64,000 nt of DNA from an uncultured Duncaniella sp. (GCA_958352885.1 CATWQI010000003.1:124001-188000), one strand, 5' to 3'; positions 8,354 through 17,829 are shown, numbered from the stretch's first letter. Translations and numbers: made by a program. The notes: generated from the letters alone by a model not told the origin.

Positions 8354-9988
8354 CTATTTTTTCGCCGAGGCATAGACTCCGACCATTGTGCCGGTGAAAT
8401 TCCCGGCGGTTGAGGTGCTGAGGTTTGAGGCGGGGACCGGGGTGCCGACAGGGGCATATTCTTCAGTGTTCTCGGCGGCAAAGAAACGGTATTCGCCCTT
8501 CCCGTCCGCCACTATCTTGAGCCTGAGTTGCGAGAGGTGGGAGCGCAGACGGTGCGAAGCTATGTGGGTGATTGCTCCTTTGCTGCGTGCCACGAGCTTG
8601 ACGCAGGGTGTCCCGTCGGTGTCCAACGATTTGCCTAACAGTATGTTGCAATTGTCATCCTGAAACAGTACCAAACCTGCTATATGGTCGGGTGATGCCG
8701 GTAAAAATTCCTTTAGTGTAGTGGTGATTTCGAAGGCGTTTTCGGTTGCCCAAAGTCCTATTGCGGCAGGCGATTTTCGGTCGGTGATTCCTGTCGGGAG
8801 GGCTTTGAGGCGGAGTGTGCCGGCTGAATCCACAGTGTAGAAATCAGGCTGCGGATTGCGGATGAAAAATGCTTCTTTCACCAGTCCGTCGGCGGTCCAG
8901 AGAGCTGATTGCCGCTCTTGTTGCGATTTTGGCGACAGTGTTTCGCCCGGCTCGGTTATGACCGGTTGTCCATTGGTCCATTTTACAGGGTGGATGTACG
9001 TTTCGCGTCCCATTATGTCATGACCGGCTGCGTTGTACGGGCGCACTCCGAGGAATACGCTCCACCAGTTGCCGTCCTTGTCCTCCACAAGGTCGGCGTG
9101 TCCGGCGCATGTCACGGGGTCGGGACGGGCAGGGGAGAGGTCGCGCTGGGTGAGTATCGGGTTTATGGCGCATGGCTCAAACGGACCTTTGGGGCTGTCG
9201 GAACTGAATATCACTTCCCTGTGGTCGGGACCGGTGCCCCCTTCCGCACACATGAGAAAATATTTGTCACCGATATGGTAAAGGTGCGGACCTTCAATCC
9301 ACACCGGCTTGTCGTCTATGTTAACCCCGCCGTTGACTATGACTTTCGACTTCCCGTCCACCTTGCTGCGTCTCCAGTCGAAGTCGTGGATGTGGATGGC
9401 CCTGTGTCCCTCGTAGAGCGGTTCGCCTTCGGGGGCGTCGTTGTTCACTATATATCCTCTGCCGTCTGTGTCAAACAGTATGCTCGGGTCTATCCCTCCC
9501 ACTTCAGGTAGCCACACCGGGTCACTCCAGTCGCCGATCAGCGGGTCAGTGCAGGTGACATAGAAATTGCCGCCGTTGTCAACCAACGTGGTTATCATGT
9601 AGAACAGTCCGTTGCGTGGATTGTAGGAGATGTCGGGGGCGTAGATTCCGCCCGATATCCGCAGTCCGTCGGGCAGGTCGAGCTGTTCCCGCCGGTTAAG
9701 CACATACCCGAGCCTTTCCCAGTTTTTCAGGTCTGTGCTGTGCCAGATAGGCACGCCGGGGAAGAATGCGAACGACGAGTTGACAAGGAAATAGTCATCC
9801 TCCACGCGTACTATCGACGGGTCGGGATAGCATCCGGCTATCATGGGCGTGCCTGCTCCTGCTGTGGTGTCGGGTGCTGTGACATGATAGCTGAAATCGG
9901 AAAATACGGCATCGTGAGTGTCTTCTGCGGCTCCCTGGAGTCCCATGGCTGCCATCGTGGCTGAAAGAAATACGGTGAATAGTTTCAT
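8354..9988 (-). CDS. Secreted glycoside hydrolase family 43 (xylosidase/arabinofuranosidase type)
   Basis: A five-bladed propeller enzyme likely to release xylose or arabinose units from plant glycans. The 544-residue protein has a signal peptide (about 1-20), then the GH43 catalytic set: Asp in CYPDPSIVR, Asp in GGIDPSILFD and Glu in WIEGPHLY, spaced as in the family. The C-terminal 200 residues look like the beta-sandwich common in GH43 beta-xylosidases. There is no SusC/D pair nearby. It is divergent from an MFS exporter gene. A TATCTTTG box (10011-10018, minus strand) lies about 23 nt upstream. Substrate is uncertain. Confidence 0.9.
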   Translation of the reverse strand: MKLFTVFLSATMAAMGLQGAAEDTHDAVFSDFSYHVTAPDTTAGAGTPMIAGCYPDPSIVRVEDDYFLVNSSFAFFPGVPIWHSTDLKNWERLGYVLNRREQLDLPDGLRISGGIYAPDISYNPRNGLFYMITTLVDNGGNFYVTCTDPLIGDWSDPVWLPEVGGIDPSILFDTDGRGYIVNNDAPEGEPLYEGHRAIHIHDFDWRRSKVDGKSKVIVNGGVNIDDKPVWIEGPHLYHIGDKYFLMCAEGGTGPDHREVIFSSDSPKGPFEPCAINPILTQRDLSPARPDPVTCAGHADLVEDKDGNWWSVFLGVRPYNAAGHDIMGRETYIHPVKWTNGQPVITEPGETLSPKSQQERQSALWTADGLVKEAFFIRNPQPDFYTVDSAGTLRLKALPTGITDRKSPAAIGLWATENAFEITTTLKEFLPASPDHIAGLVLFQDDNCNILLGKSLDTDGTPCVKLVARSKGAITHIASHRLRSHLSQLRLKIVADGKGEYRFFAAENTEEYAPVGTPVPASNLSTSTAGNFTGTMVGVYASAKK

Positions 9989-10060
9989 GGCGTGGTATTT
10001 ATCTTTTCCGCAAAGATAATATTTTTTGCTTAAGTAATGCGTTAATTCGGAGTAATGAAG

Positions 10061-10132
10061 TAACTTTGCAGCCGTTTTCTAAGGATTAAAGATATCGTTT
10101 TAGGTCCTACGGGTGTTTTACACCCCGCTGAT
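10061..10132 (+). promoter_or_regulatory. Candidate promoter -7 box and leader hairpin of the MFS gene
   Basis: TAACTTTG at 10061-10068 matches the -7 consensus on the plus strand; no exact -33 box is seen. The following leader of about 110 nt contains the hairpin GGGTGT-TTT-ACACCC (10111-10125), followed by a GC-rich stretch ending near 10146. It could be a translation-control element, but no known riboswitch was recognised. Confidence 0.4.
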
Positions 10133-10184
10133 CCCTCCGGGGGTGGACAATAAGGAATTTAATAAACGTCTCACAGAGAGTTGT

Positions 10185-11360
10185 ATGATTCATTTTCAAA
10201 GGATTCGCAGTTGGTTCCCGCTGATTATACTGACTGTCGCCGGTTTCACGTTCAATACGTCCGAACTCATTCCGATAGGTCTTCTTAGCGACATAGCCGC
10301 CGATTTCGGAGTCACCGAGGCTCACGCCGGTCTGCTCATCACCATCTATGCCTGGGTGGTGGCGTTGCTGTCGCTCCCTCTCACGCTTTATTTCTCAAGG
10401 GTGGATTTCCGCAAGCTGATGCTGTGGATAGTGGCGCTCTTCTTCGTGAGCCATATAGGCTCGGTGTTTGCCCAGGGCTACTGGACGCTTATGGCATCGA
10501 GAATCGGAGTGGCGTGTGCGCATTCCATATTCTGGTCCATCGCTCCCCCCATGGCTGTGCGTGTCACCGCTGACCATTCCAGGGCTACGGCGCTCAGTGC
10601 GCTCGTTGCGGGCGGAGGCATTGCGTTGGTAGCGGGTCTCCCTCTGGGGCGTGTGCTCGGGCTTCTGGCGGGTTGGCGCATGACATTCGCCGCCCTCGGC
10701 GTGCTTGCCGGTCTGATACTGTTCGGGCTATACCGTACTCTTCCATCGCTTCCGCAGAAGGATGCCTCGGAGTCACGCAAACATATACTCAAGGATGTGC
10801 TTGGCTCGCGTCCGCTGCTCATGATATATCTCATCACCGCAGTGATGGTGACAGGGCATTACACCGGTTACAGTTACATAGAGCCTTTCATGTACCAGGT
10901 GGTTCACATGCAGGAGGAGGCTATCACGCTTACCTTGTGTCTGTTTGGTATGGCGGGTCTGTTTGGCAGCTACCTCATGTCGCGTTATTTCCAGCGTTAT
11001 CCTCGCAAGGTCATCCTGGCGGCATGTTTCGGACTGCCGGTCATAATGCTTATGCTGCTACCGTCATCACATATCCATCCCGGGCTACTCGCCATACTAT
11101 GCGTGCTTTGGGGACTTGCCATCACGGTCTACAACATAGCGTTTCAGAATGAGGTAATAATTTTTGCGCCCGATAATTCGGCGGTGGCAATGAGCATCTA
11201 CTCAGGTATTTTCAACCTCGGCATAGGGAGTGGTGCGTTTGTGGGGGGTATGGTGTGTACCCGTGGTGCGATGGCTGACATCGGGTATATCGGCGGTGCC
11301 ATAGCTCTCTCGGCTGCCATATATACTCTGTTCCGCTTCATACCGAGGATGAAGATTTAG
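10185..11360 (+). CDS. MFS transporter, sugar-efflux/drug-efflux type
   Basis: A 391-residue inner-membrane protein of the major facilitator superfamily with 12 predicted spans. The N-terminus FTFNTSELIPIGLLSDIA and the GWRMTFAALGVLAG segment resemble DHA1 sugar-efflux transporters such as SotB/YdeA. The start at 10185 (MIHFQRIRSW) is preferred over one 72 nt upstream because the upstream extension is hydrophilic and lies over the leader hairpin. The gene is divergent from a GH43 gene, so export of arabinose- or xylose-type products is possible but unproven. Confidence 0.88.
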   Translation: MIHFQRIRSWFPLIILTVAGFTFNTSELIPIGLLSDIAADFGVTEAHAGLLITIYAWVVALLSLPLTLYFSRVDFRKLMLWIVALFFVSHIGSVFAQGYWTLMASRIGVACAHSIFWSIAPPMAVRVTADHSRATALSALVAGGGIALVAGLPLGRVLGLLAGWRMTFAALGVLAGLILFGLYRTLPSLPQKDASESRKHILKDVLGSRPLLMIYLITAVMVTGHYTGYSYIEPFMYQVVHMQEEAITLTLCLFGMAGLFGSYLMSRYFQRYPRKVILAACFGLPVIMLMLLPSSHIHPGLLAILCVLWGLAITVYNIAFQNEVIIFAPDNSAVAMSIYSGIFNLGIGSGAFVGGMVCTRGAMADIGYIGGAIALSAAIYTLFRFIPRMKI

Positions 11361-11458
11361 ACCATTTTATTATCTGAGCGGTTCTTGCGGAAACGGATAG
11401 GGGAATGGTGGCACACTGCACTTTGCCATTTTTGATTGTGTCCACTGGCAGGTATGCA

Positions 11459-11515
11459 AAAAATCAACGCTGCGGGGCTACATTCTGTAATGTATGCCTC
11501 GCAGCGTTGATTTTT
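11459..11515. terminator. Strong bidirectional intrinsic terminator
   Basis: A 16-bp perfect stem, with left arm 11459-11474 (AAAAATCAACGCTGCG) and right arm 11500-11515, has A and T runs on either side and a secondary hairpin (TACATT/AATGTA) in its loop. It can end both the plus-strand MFS transcript and the minus-strand tRNA-Pro transcript, which stops 4 nt away. Confidence 0.9.
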
Positions 11516-11518
11516 GTG

Positions 11519-11593
11519 TCGGGGTGAAAGGATTCGAACCTTCGACCCCCTGCTCCCAAAGCAGGTGCGCTAACCGGACTGCGCTACGCCCCG
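11519..11593 (-). tRNA. tRNA-Pro (anticodon TGG)
   Basis: A 75-nt cloverleaf on the minus strand with D stem GCGC/GCGC, anticodon stem CCTGC/GCAGG around TTTGGGA (anticodon TGG), a 5-nt variable loop and TTCGAAT T-loop. The acceptor arm CGGGGCG/CACCCCG has one C-A mismatch at pair 6-67. CCA is not encoded. A TACCTTTG box (11615-11622) lies about 22 nt upstream. Confidence 0.97.
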
Positions 11594-11675
11594 ATGGAAT
11601 TTGCTTTCCGACTGCAAAGGTAGGGAGTTTTTTTCAGTTCTGCAAGAAATCATGCAAACGTTTTTTAAGATATGC

Positions 11676-14663
11676 TTAGTAGCCGTAACTCATACCCTTG
11701 ACAGGACGGACTGTAAAACCATAGGCATTGTTGGAACTGGCGTTGAAATATATGGTGTTATATCGGTGGTCAAGGTAAAATATAGAAACCTGGGCGTCAT
11801 TGCCATGATTAATTGATGTAGTGGCAAAAAATGTGATTTTTTTATGTGCCGCCCATGTATAGTTAAAGTTGTCAGTAGAGCCCGGATAATCCCAGCAATT
11901 ATATTTCTCATCATTAAGTAGTGATGTCAAAGATTCATCGTATTGTGTTACTGTTCTTGGTCCCATATCGCGAATACCTGTAAGGGGAAAGTACATTTTT
12001 TCAGAATCACTGTCTTCAATTACAGCATTATAGCCGACAGTTTCACCATTGGATACCACAGGTTCTATTAAGTATCCTGCTTTGTCAATTCCATGCTCGT
12101 TAATGTTGTAATCAGAGGCTACAATTTTGGAAAAAGCGTTTACAGGTGGAACTCGGTATCCTCTTGGTGATGGGTCGTAAATCGATTTCAATTGTTTTTC
12201 CGGGTCTGTCGCCGAATTTTTTTCCTTAGGGAATGTATGATTTGATGTAACACCTTGAGTCATATTTACATCCCAGGCATTTATGACTTTACCACCGTCA
12301 TGCCAGTGTCTGCGTGTCTCTGCTCCATCTGTTTGACTAGCTGATTGATGGGTGCCAAGTATAAATTCGTTTGGATTCGCAATGGTGTAAGCAAACGTTT
12401 TCTTGCTTGCAGCTCTCTTGAAATGTTTTATTCCCGGATAATAACGTTTGTTTAGCATGTCGAATTCATTTTGAATTGAACTCTCGGTGTGGTCTACGGT
12501 ATGGATGCCGCCGAGCATTGGGTCTTTTCTGCCCCACTGATAATATGTATTGTCGCCGGCAATCGATTCCTGGAGGGCTTCCTGGGTATATTCACCCACC
12601 TTTACAGCCTTGACGGTATTGTCGGGCATTCTGAAGTTGGCATACAGTGTCACCGTACGCTCGGGATTGCCATCATGTGGGTCGCAGTAGCCCACATTGG
12701 CACGACCGAACTCGTAGGGACGGTTCGTGACGCGTGCAATAGTTTTATGTCCTTCGTCAAAATTGTAGTCTGTGTGATAATACTCCGGTTTTGTAGCCCA
12801 GATATGCCAGCTCCACATGATAACTCCTTCGGCATTGCGCACGGCTACGAGTGCATTGCCCTGAGCGAATGATTCGGGACGTGCCCGGAATGTCAGATAA
12901 TCCCCGTCAATTTTCACATCGGTTATCAAAGCCGGAGAGTCCTGCCACAGCAGCACGCAGTCATATGGTATGTTGCCGTTGTTGTCTTTAATCCAGGGAG
13001 AGGTTATCTCGTTGTTGTTATGGTCTTTGAAATGAAACCATACACCGTCTACGCCGTCAGTGCCTGTCAGCACTTCAGGGTGTCCTAAAGAGTTGCCATA
13101 GACAAGTGGCAGTTTGTAATATCCGGGATTGTTGATGACATAGCAGTTTGATGATTCTGTCCCTCCCGAAAGGTCATAGTAGGCATTGGCTGAGCCTGTC
13201 TCGTCGGTATATGGGAGTTTGAGCCAGGAGGGCTGGGCGGCTATTTTTAACCGTCCGCTTCTGACTGCTGTCACGGGGTCGGCATCTGCGTCGGGAGTGG
13301 AGTCTGCGTTGTCATCTGCCAGAAAATCCGCTTTTTCAGCCCCGCCTTCGCCTGTGGAATAGCTCAGCCACCAGTCAGCTTTTATATTCTTTGTGGTGAC
13401 TGTGCCGTCGTCGGCGAGCGCGCTTGTCTGGAACCAGGCTTTGGCGCTTACACTTTCAAGTATGCCTGACACGGGAATCATAGGGGTGGGATTTCCATCA
13501 GCGTCAGTCTTTTTTTCGTTATAGGCTCCGTATGAGTTTATTTCAACCTCGAATTTAGGCGTGAAAATCTCGTTTGAGGTCGACAGCGAGTAAGTGTAGA
13601 GCTTTCCCGCTTCCCATTCTTTCCCGCTTCCGCCTATTTTGGCGGTAAGGGCTCGGTGAGTTCCGGAGAATTCATCGGTAAACTCAAATGTTATGGTGGC
13701 ATCCTCGCCAAGCTTCTGTGGTATCATGAGCAGGGTGAGGTCGCGGGTTAGAATATCTTGTTCACTTTTGGCATAGTAGTTGTCATCACCCTTGGCGGGG
13801 ATGTTCAGTTCGGAGTCTGGCTCATAGGTGTATTCCGCTTTGTCGCCTGAGGTCTCCCATGCGCCTGAACCGATTTTCGAGCTTCCCGATCCATAGACAC
13901 CGCTGACGGTTATCTTTTTTACGTCGCCTGCGAGCATTCCTTCATTGGTCTTGATTCTTACCGCCGATAGGGCATGCGTGAAATTCAGTTTTACGGCTCC
14001 GTTTGCTTTTGTTTCAGTCAGAGGGTCGGTGGCGCAGTACATCAGGTCTATCTGTTTCTTGATGTCTGTAGTCGCAGTGTAGCTCACTTCGGGAGCTCCG
14101 GTGGTGACGTAGCTCAGATTCTCGTTTTCGGTTTCGTACGGTGCGTAGGCAAAGAATTTTGTCTCTTTGCGTGGGGTCCATGTAAGTCCCCAGGGTGACA
14201 CCCAGTCGCTTCCCGATGCGGATACCTTGGCATTGTCGGTCAGGCGTTTCCCTGTCCCGTCGTCGGTGTCGGCATCGTAGGTGTCACCCGTGGAGAGAAT
14301 AGATGTAACGCCAAATCCCTTCCAGAAACCATCGACAGATGTGATGCATGTCCCCCGGCTGGCGACTGCGGCGGTGCGCGGGCTGAGAGTGGCGGTGCTG
14401 TCGTTGCGCGACATCACCTCGATGACCAGAAATAGGCTGTTGTCACTCACTACGCCAGGCTCAATTCTCACTTCATCGTCATTTCGCGACGCTATGCCGA
14501 GTCCGTCGCTCCATGGTTCGGCTACTGATACGCCAAACTTCACAGAGCTGTCGGTCCCTTCGGCTCCAGGAACGTCGATGCGGTCATCGCACGATGTCAT
14601 GACGAGTCCGGTCAGGGCTGCTGCGACGGATATGCTATATGTTATTGCCTGTTTCAGATTCAT
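11676..14663 (-). CDS. Large fimbrillin-family lipoprotein, possible fimbrial tip subunit
   Basis: A 995-residue surface lipoprotein. It has a lipobox ending at Cys25 (LVMTSC) and fimbrillin-type beta-sandwich sequence to about residue 390. The C-terminal 350 residues contain YYQWGRKDP near 705, a PSPRGYRVP motif and GFTVRPVK near the end. That tail is typical of very large Bacteroidales fimbrillin-like proteins with a lectin/FISUMP-like end domain. As the last gene of the DUF3575-DUF5119-fimbrillin series (58 nt after the preceding gene) it may form the tip or adhesive subunit. The family call is good; the tip role is inference. Confidence 0.82.
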   Translation of the reverse strand: MNLKQAITYSISVAAALTGLVMTSCDDRIDVPGAEGTDSSVKFGVSVAEPWSDGLGIASRNDDEVRIEPGVVSDNSLFLVIEVMSRNDSTATLSPRTAAVASRGTCITSVDGFWKGFGVTSILSTGDTYDADTDDGTGKRLTDNAKVSASGSDWVSPWGLTWTPRKETKFFAYAPYETENENLSYVTTGAPEVSYTATTDIKKQIDLMYCATDPLTETKANGAVKLNFTHALSAVRIKTNEGMLAGDVKKITVSGVYGSGSSKIGSGAWETSGDKAEYTYEPDSELNIPAKGDDNYYAKSEQDILTRDLTLLMIPQKLGEDATITFEFTDEFSGTHRALTAKIGGSGKEWEAGKLYTYSLSTSNEIFTPKFEVEINSYGAYNEKKTDADGNPTPMIPVSGILESVSAKAWFQTSALADDGTVTTKNIKADWWLSYSTGEGGAEKADFLADDNADSTPDADADPVTAVRSGRLKIAAQPSWLKLPYTDETGSANAYYDLSGGTESSNCYVINNPGYYKLPLVYGNSLGHPEVLTGTDGVDGVWFHFKDHNNNEITSPWIKDNNGNIPYDCVLLWQDSPALITDVKIDGDYLTFRARPESFAQGNALVAVRNAEGVIMWSWHIWATKPEYYHTDYNFDEGHKTIARVTNRPYEFGRANVGYCDPHDGNPERTVTLYANFRMPDNTVKAVKVGEYTQEALQESIAGDNTYYQWGRKDPMLGGIHTVDHTESSIQNEFDMLNKRYYPGIKHFKRAASKKTFAYTIANPNEFILGTHQSASQTDGAETRRHWHDGGKVINAWDVNMTQGVTSNHTFPKEKNSATDPEKQLKSIYDPSPRGYRVPPVNAFSKIVASDYNINEHGIDKAGYLIEPVVSNGETVGYNAVIEDSDSEKMYFPLTGIRDMGPRTVTQYDESLTSLLNDEKYNCWDYPGSTDNFNYTWAAHKKITFFATTSINHGNDAQVSIFYLDHRYNTIYFNASSNNAYGFTVRPVKGMSYGY

Positions 14664-14721
14664 GGAAGTTAAGAGGCTGTTTGGTGTTTTATTCCTTGTA
14701 ATGGGTATATGCGGGGGATGA

Positions 14722-15984
14722 CTACCTCATAGGTGTGTCACCAGGGGTTGTTGTGGTGCTACCATCACCCGGTTTCCAAGTCTCGTCCCAGCCTTCGACT
14801 GTTACTGAGAACTTGATAGGTTCGTCAAGGATGGGGTCGCCGGGCTTTTTGCCATTAGGTACGTCGGGTGCTTCGGGAATGTCTCCGCCGGTGGGGGGGT
14901 ACAGACCTGCGCCGCTGTTGGCACCGCAGAATTCAAGCGTATACACATATTTCTTGCCTGCCTGCCATCCGCCTTCGGGATTGGTGAGGGGGACACATAC
15001 ATAGCCGTAGAGATTCTCATTGAATGACTTGTCGTCATCGGGAGTGGGGAACATCTGGTGGATATGACCGTTTGTTGCCTCTCCGACATAGTCGCCACCG
15101 TTATGTTCGTCGCCTTCGTGTGTTACCTCGACACGGCAGAGAATAAGGATGTATGCGCCATTTCCTGTATTTTCCGGGTCTGTTTCGATATTCCACGGTG
15201 CAATATCCTGAGGTATTACCATAAGACCGGATTTTCCATTACTTTCAGATAGAAGTCCGGTGGGATTACGATTGAGTGGGATAGCTTTGTCATAGGAATA
15301 ACCATACAGTGATTTAGTGCCGTCATTAGCCCATATGAATTTGTTGTCTGTGTTGTCGTCAAATGAGATATCTCCCTTGCCATATATATTTCTGAACCAA
15401 GCACCCTTTATTTTGACGGCGTAATCATTTTTATTGCCGGTGCCGAGTTTAGCTTGGAGCTCAATCTGCGAGAGTGTGTGCTTGAAGTTGAGTGATACGC
15501 TTGAACCGCTCTCTGATTTGAGTGCCTTGCTGTATGCCACAATCAAATCGTTGTGTGATGCTCCTGAATTTGTTTTACCCTTTGAATACTCATACTCGGC
15601 AGGCTCAAATCCGGTAATATTTGCCTGATGGGATCCGTTGATGTTAATTGTCGTCCCTGCTGCCGGTTCCTTGGGCGCATATGCCCAGAATTCAATGCTT
15701 TGCGCATCCGAAGGCCAGCGATAGGTGCTTGCAAGGTTATAGATGTTTGAATCATCTTCTTTTGTGGCTGTTTCTCCGTTGATGAACAGTCCGGTGTAGC
15801 CATCGGCTTCAGCAAAGACTGTAAATTCTTTCAAGTCCGCTGTGCTGTTGATGATGTTGGCGCGTGACATGCGTGTGGTGAATTTAATTTCCGAACCGGT
15901 GTTGATTTGCTCGGTCACATCTTCGGAACATGAGGCTGCTATGGAGAGTAACCCCATTCCTGCTACTAATGCTTTAAGATTCAT
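14722..15984 (-). CDS. Fimbrillin-family lipoprotein (probable shaft or accessory subunit)
   Basis: 420 residues with a lipoprotein signal ending at Cys19 (LLSIAASCSED), then a beta-rich region with fimbrillin features: EFWAYAPKEP around residue 102, SVSLNFKHTLSQIELQAKL around 160-178, and a Gly/Pro/Thr-rich tail ending in TTTTPGDTPMR. The LNFKHTLS segment is the typical fimbrillin core motif. FimA/Mfa1-type subunits are exported as lipoproteins and polymerised after protease cleavage; whether this one polymerises is not shown by the sequence. The 105 nt upstream hold no clear promoter box. Confidence 0.85.
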   Translation of the reverse strand: MNLKALVAGMGLLSIAASCSEDVTEQINTGSEIKFTTRMSRANIINSTADLKEFTVFAEADGYTGLFINGETATKEDDSNIYNLASTYRWPSDAQSIEFWAYAPKEPAAGTTININGSHQANITGFEPAEYEYSKGKTNSGASHNDLIVAYSKALKSESGSSVSLNFKHTLSQIELQAKLGTGNKNDYAVKIKGAWFRNIYGKGDISFDDNTDNKFIWANDGTKSLYGYSYDKAIPLNRNPTGLLSESNGKSGLMVIPQDIAPWNIETDPENTGNGAYILILCRVEVTHEGDEHNGGDYVGEATNGHIHQMFPTPDDDKSFNENLYGYVCVPLTNPEGGWQAGKKYVYTLEFCGANSGAGLYPPTGGDIPEAPDVPNGKKPGDPILDEPIKFSVTVEGWDETWKPGDGSTTTTPGDTPMR

Positions 15985-16089
15985 GTTGATAAGTGATTTT
16001 TTATTGTGTGATGTTGTTACTTCTTATGTTGATACTATTGTCGAATTTTTTTGTGAGATGTCACTTTATTGTGCTTGGTTTAAGGACTG

Positions 16090-17073
16090 TCAGTCCATTT
16101 CGATAAATACGTCTACCACCTCGTCCCATCCGTCCACGTCGGGCGCCATGCCGGTGCCGGTATCAGGGTCTGTTTTCGGTATGGTGATGTTGCCGATGCT
16201 GATATTGACTTCATGGAGCCCCTGGGTAAAAGCCTCATGGATTTTGTCGGTCACATCGAAGTTGAAATAATACCGGTTGGAGGTGTAGATGGTAAGTGTA
16301 TGCTGGAGAGAAGTCTCCGGGCAGTGCCCGAATATGTCGATTGAGCCGTAGAGGGAGCCGTCAGGCATGATGTCCAGACCAAGAGGCATAGTGGCGCCTT
16401 TGCCGTACGGTAGCCTGTCTGACAGGGTCATAGCTTCAGCCATTCCGGTTACTGCCGCGCTGAGGGTGATTCCCGGTTCGAGGTTTTCAACTCCTTCCAC
16501 GGTGACGGTTAGGCGCGTCGTGGCTTCCACAGGGGTCATTTTTACTCTTTGTCCGGATTTTGCCGGTACTACCGTGAAACTCTCGCATGCGTCAGCCCAT
16601 ACCCTGTCGGGAGCACGGCGCACTTCCTCGCCTCTGCCTGTGTCGGGGCGTGGAGCGCCGGTCATCATGGCTCCTCTCATTGGTGCGAGTATATCCTGGC
16701 CTTCGGTGGTGAGATGCAGGTCGCTGAAACCGGAACCTCGTTCAAGGAGGCTCTCGGTGCCTCCGTTGAAGCATACCACTTTGTAGTTGCCCGCCACAAG
16801 CCTTATGGTGCCGCCGTTTCTGCCGTCAAATTCAAACGAGCGTGAATGGTCGGAGCGTGAGCCTTCGTCGTCGGGGAAGAAGTATACCACCATTGTCACA
16901 GGTTCTGCGTCGGGTGCCTTGCTCCAGTCGAAATCGATGTGTACGTCTACCCAGTGCTCATGGTCGTAGCACAATTCGCGCTGGCTGCACGAGGTGGTGG
17001 CTGTCACGGCAAGCAGCGCCATGATGGCATGAGTGGCTGCTCTCAATAATGTGTCAGCTGCTTTACGTATCAT
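16090..17073 (-). CDS. DUF5119 lipoprotein, fimbrial accessory/anchor candidate
   Basis: A 327-residue lipoprotein with signal peptide and lipobox VTATTSCSQ, then the DUF5119-like N-terminal motif HWVDVHIDFDWSKAP. In Bacteroidales such proteins are commonly encoded beside fimbrillins, similar in position to FimB/Mfa2 anchors. The start at 17073 (MIRKAADTL) is chosen because its ATGA overlaps the stop codon of the DUF3575 gene by 4 nt, which implies translational coupling. That coupling matters because the upstream gene is frameshifted in this assembly. Confidence 0.82.
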   Translation of the reverse strand: MIRKAADTLLRAATHAIMALLAVTATTSCSQRELCYDHEHWVDVHIDFDWSKAPDAEPVTMVVYFFPDDEGSRSDHSRSFEFDGRNGGTIRLVAGNYKVVCFNGGTESLLERGSGFSDLHLTTEGQDILAPMRGAMMTGAPRPDTGRGEEVRRAPDRVWADACESFTVVPAKSGQRVKMTPVEATTRLTVTVEGVENLEPGITLSAAVTGMAEAMTLSDRLPYGKGATMPLGLDIMPDGSLYGSIDIFGHCPETSLQHTLTIYTSNRYYFNFDVTDKIHEAFTQGLHEVNISIGNITIPKTDPDTGTGMAPDVDGWDEVVDVFIEMD

Positions 17074-17703
17074 CGCTTGCCTCCTTTCTTGGATTCGAAT
17101 CCGCTGATATGCCATACCAGGCTAACCTCTGCCTTGGTAGGACCGAACCATCGGCGGGAATGGGTGGATTGCCATACGTCGCACTCGTCAATGCGTCGGT
17201 ATTTCATGTAGTGCCCCCACAGATACCCAATGCCTACCGAGAAGTTCAGGCTAAGGCGCTGTGTGAGTGGAAGTGTGTAGCCGTAGCTGATGCCGGCGGC
17301 ATAGTTGTATCCGTCGGACATCTGCCCTTCGCTCGATGCGCCGAACCGGAAGTCATATTTCACGGTGGAGGCATAGATTCCCACGTAATGTCCTGAGTAT
17401 GCCCGCATGCCTGGGGCGGTGAAGTGATAGCGTCCCTCAAGGTTGCCTCCAGTGATGCGCCAGCATCTGGCTGACGAGGTTTTGCTCCACCATCCGTACA
17501 TGAAATCGCCTGCAAGGGATATGTTGCGACCCAACCCGATGCTCATTCCTATGTCAGGAGTGATGGCAAGGTCATATAACGCATTGGTGGTGAGCGAGAT
17601 ATGCTTGTAAGGGGGGGGTGGAATTATATGAATCAGCCGCCGATGCTGCCATTGTCGCTGCACCGGTTACTGCAAATAATAGTATGCCTCTCTTGAGGAC
17701 CAT
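17070..17703 (-). CDS. DUF3575 outer-membrane protein, split by a C8-tract frameshift (possibly phase-variable)
   Basis: The mature region is a DUF3575 beta-barrel-like protein (ISLTTNALYDLAITPDIG, then LEGRYHF and many aromatic strands), a family often found at the head of fimbrial operons. A proper signal peptide starts at ATG 17703 (MVLKRGILLFAVTGAATMAA), but a run of eight C on the coding strand (17611-17618) puts it out of frame. As assembled, translation from 17703 ends after 43 codons at a TGA. Seven or ten C would restore one reading frame of about 210 residues. An alternative GTG start at 17663 stays in the mature frame but gives no export signal. Either the gene is switched OFF by slippage or the tract is misassembled. 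Confidence 0.75.
17611..17618. repeat. G8/C8 homopolymer inside the DUF3575 gene
   Basis: Eight consecutive G on the plus strand, flanked by AA and T. It lies between the signal-peptide coding part and the mature domain of the DUF3575 gene, so a change of one base toggles the reading frame. Confidence 0.95.
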
Positions 17704-17829
17704 ACCTGAAAATCTAATATACGATATCAGACTTGCACCTAAATTCATAGGACTTAGAAACGGATTTTAAAGGCTTTTATCCAAACGATGTGTAATATGA
17801 ATACTCCTATCTCAAATAAAATTTGTTTG

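Noticed and set aside
17070..17663. Use of GTG at 17663 as the true DUF3575 start
   Set aside because: It keeps the frame but gives no signal peptide, whereas a good one lies in the other frame directly upstream of the C run.
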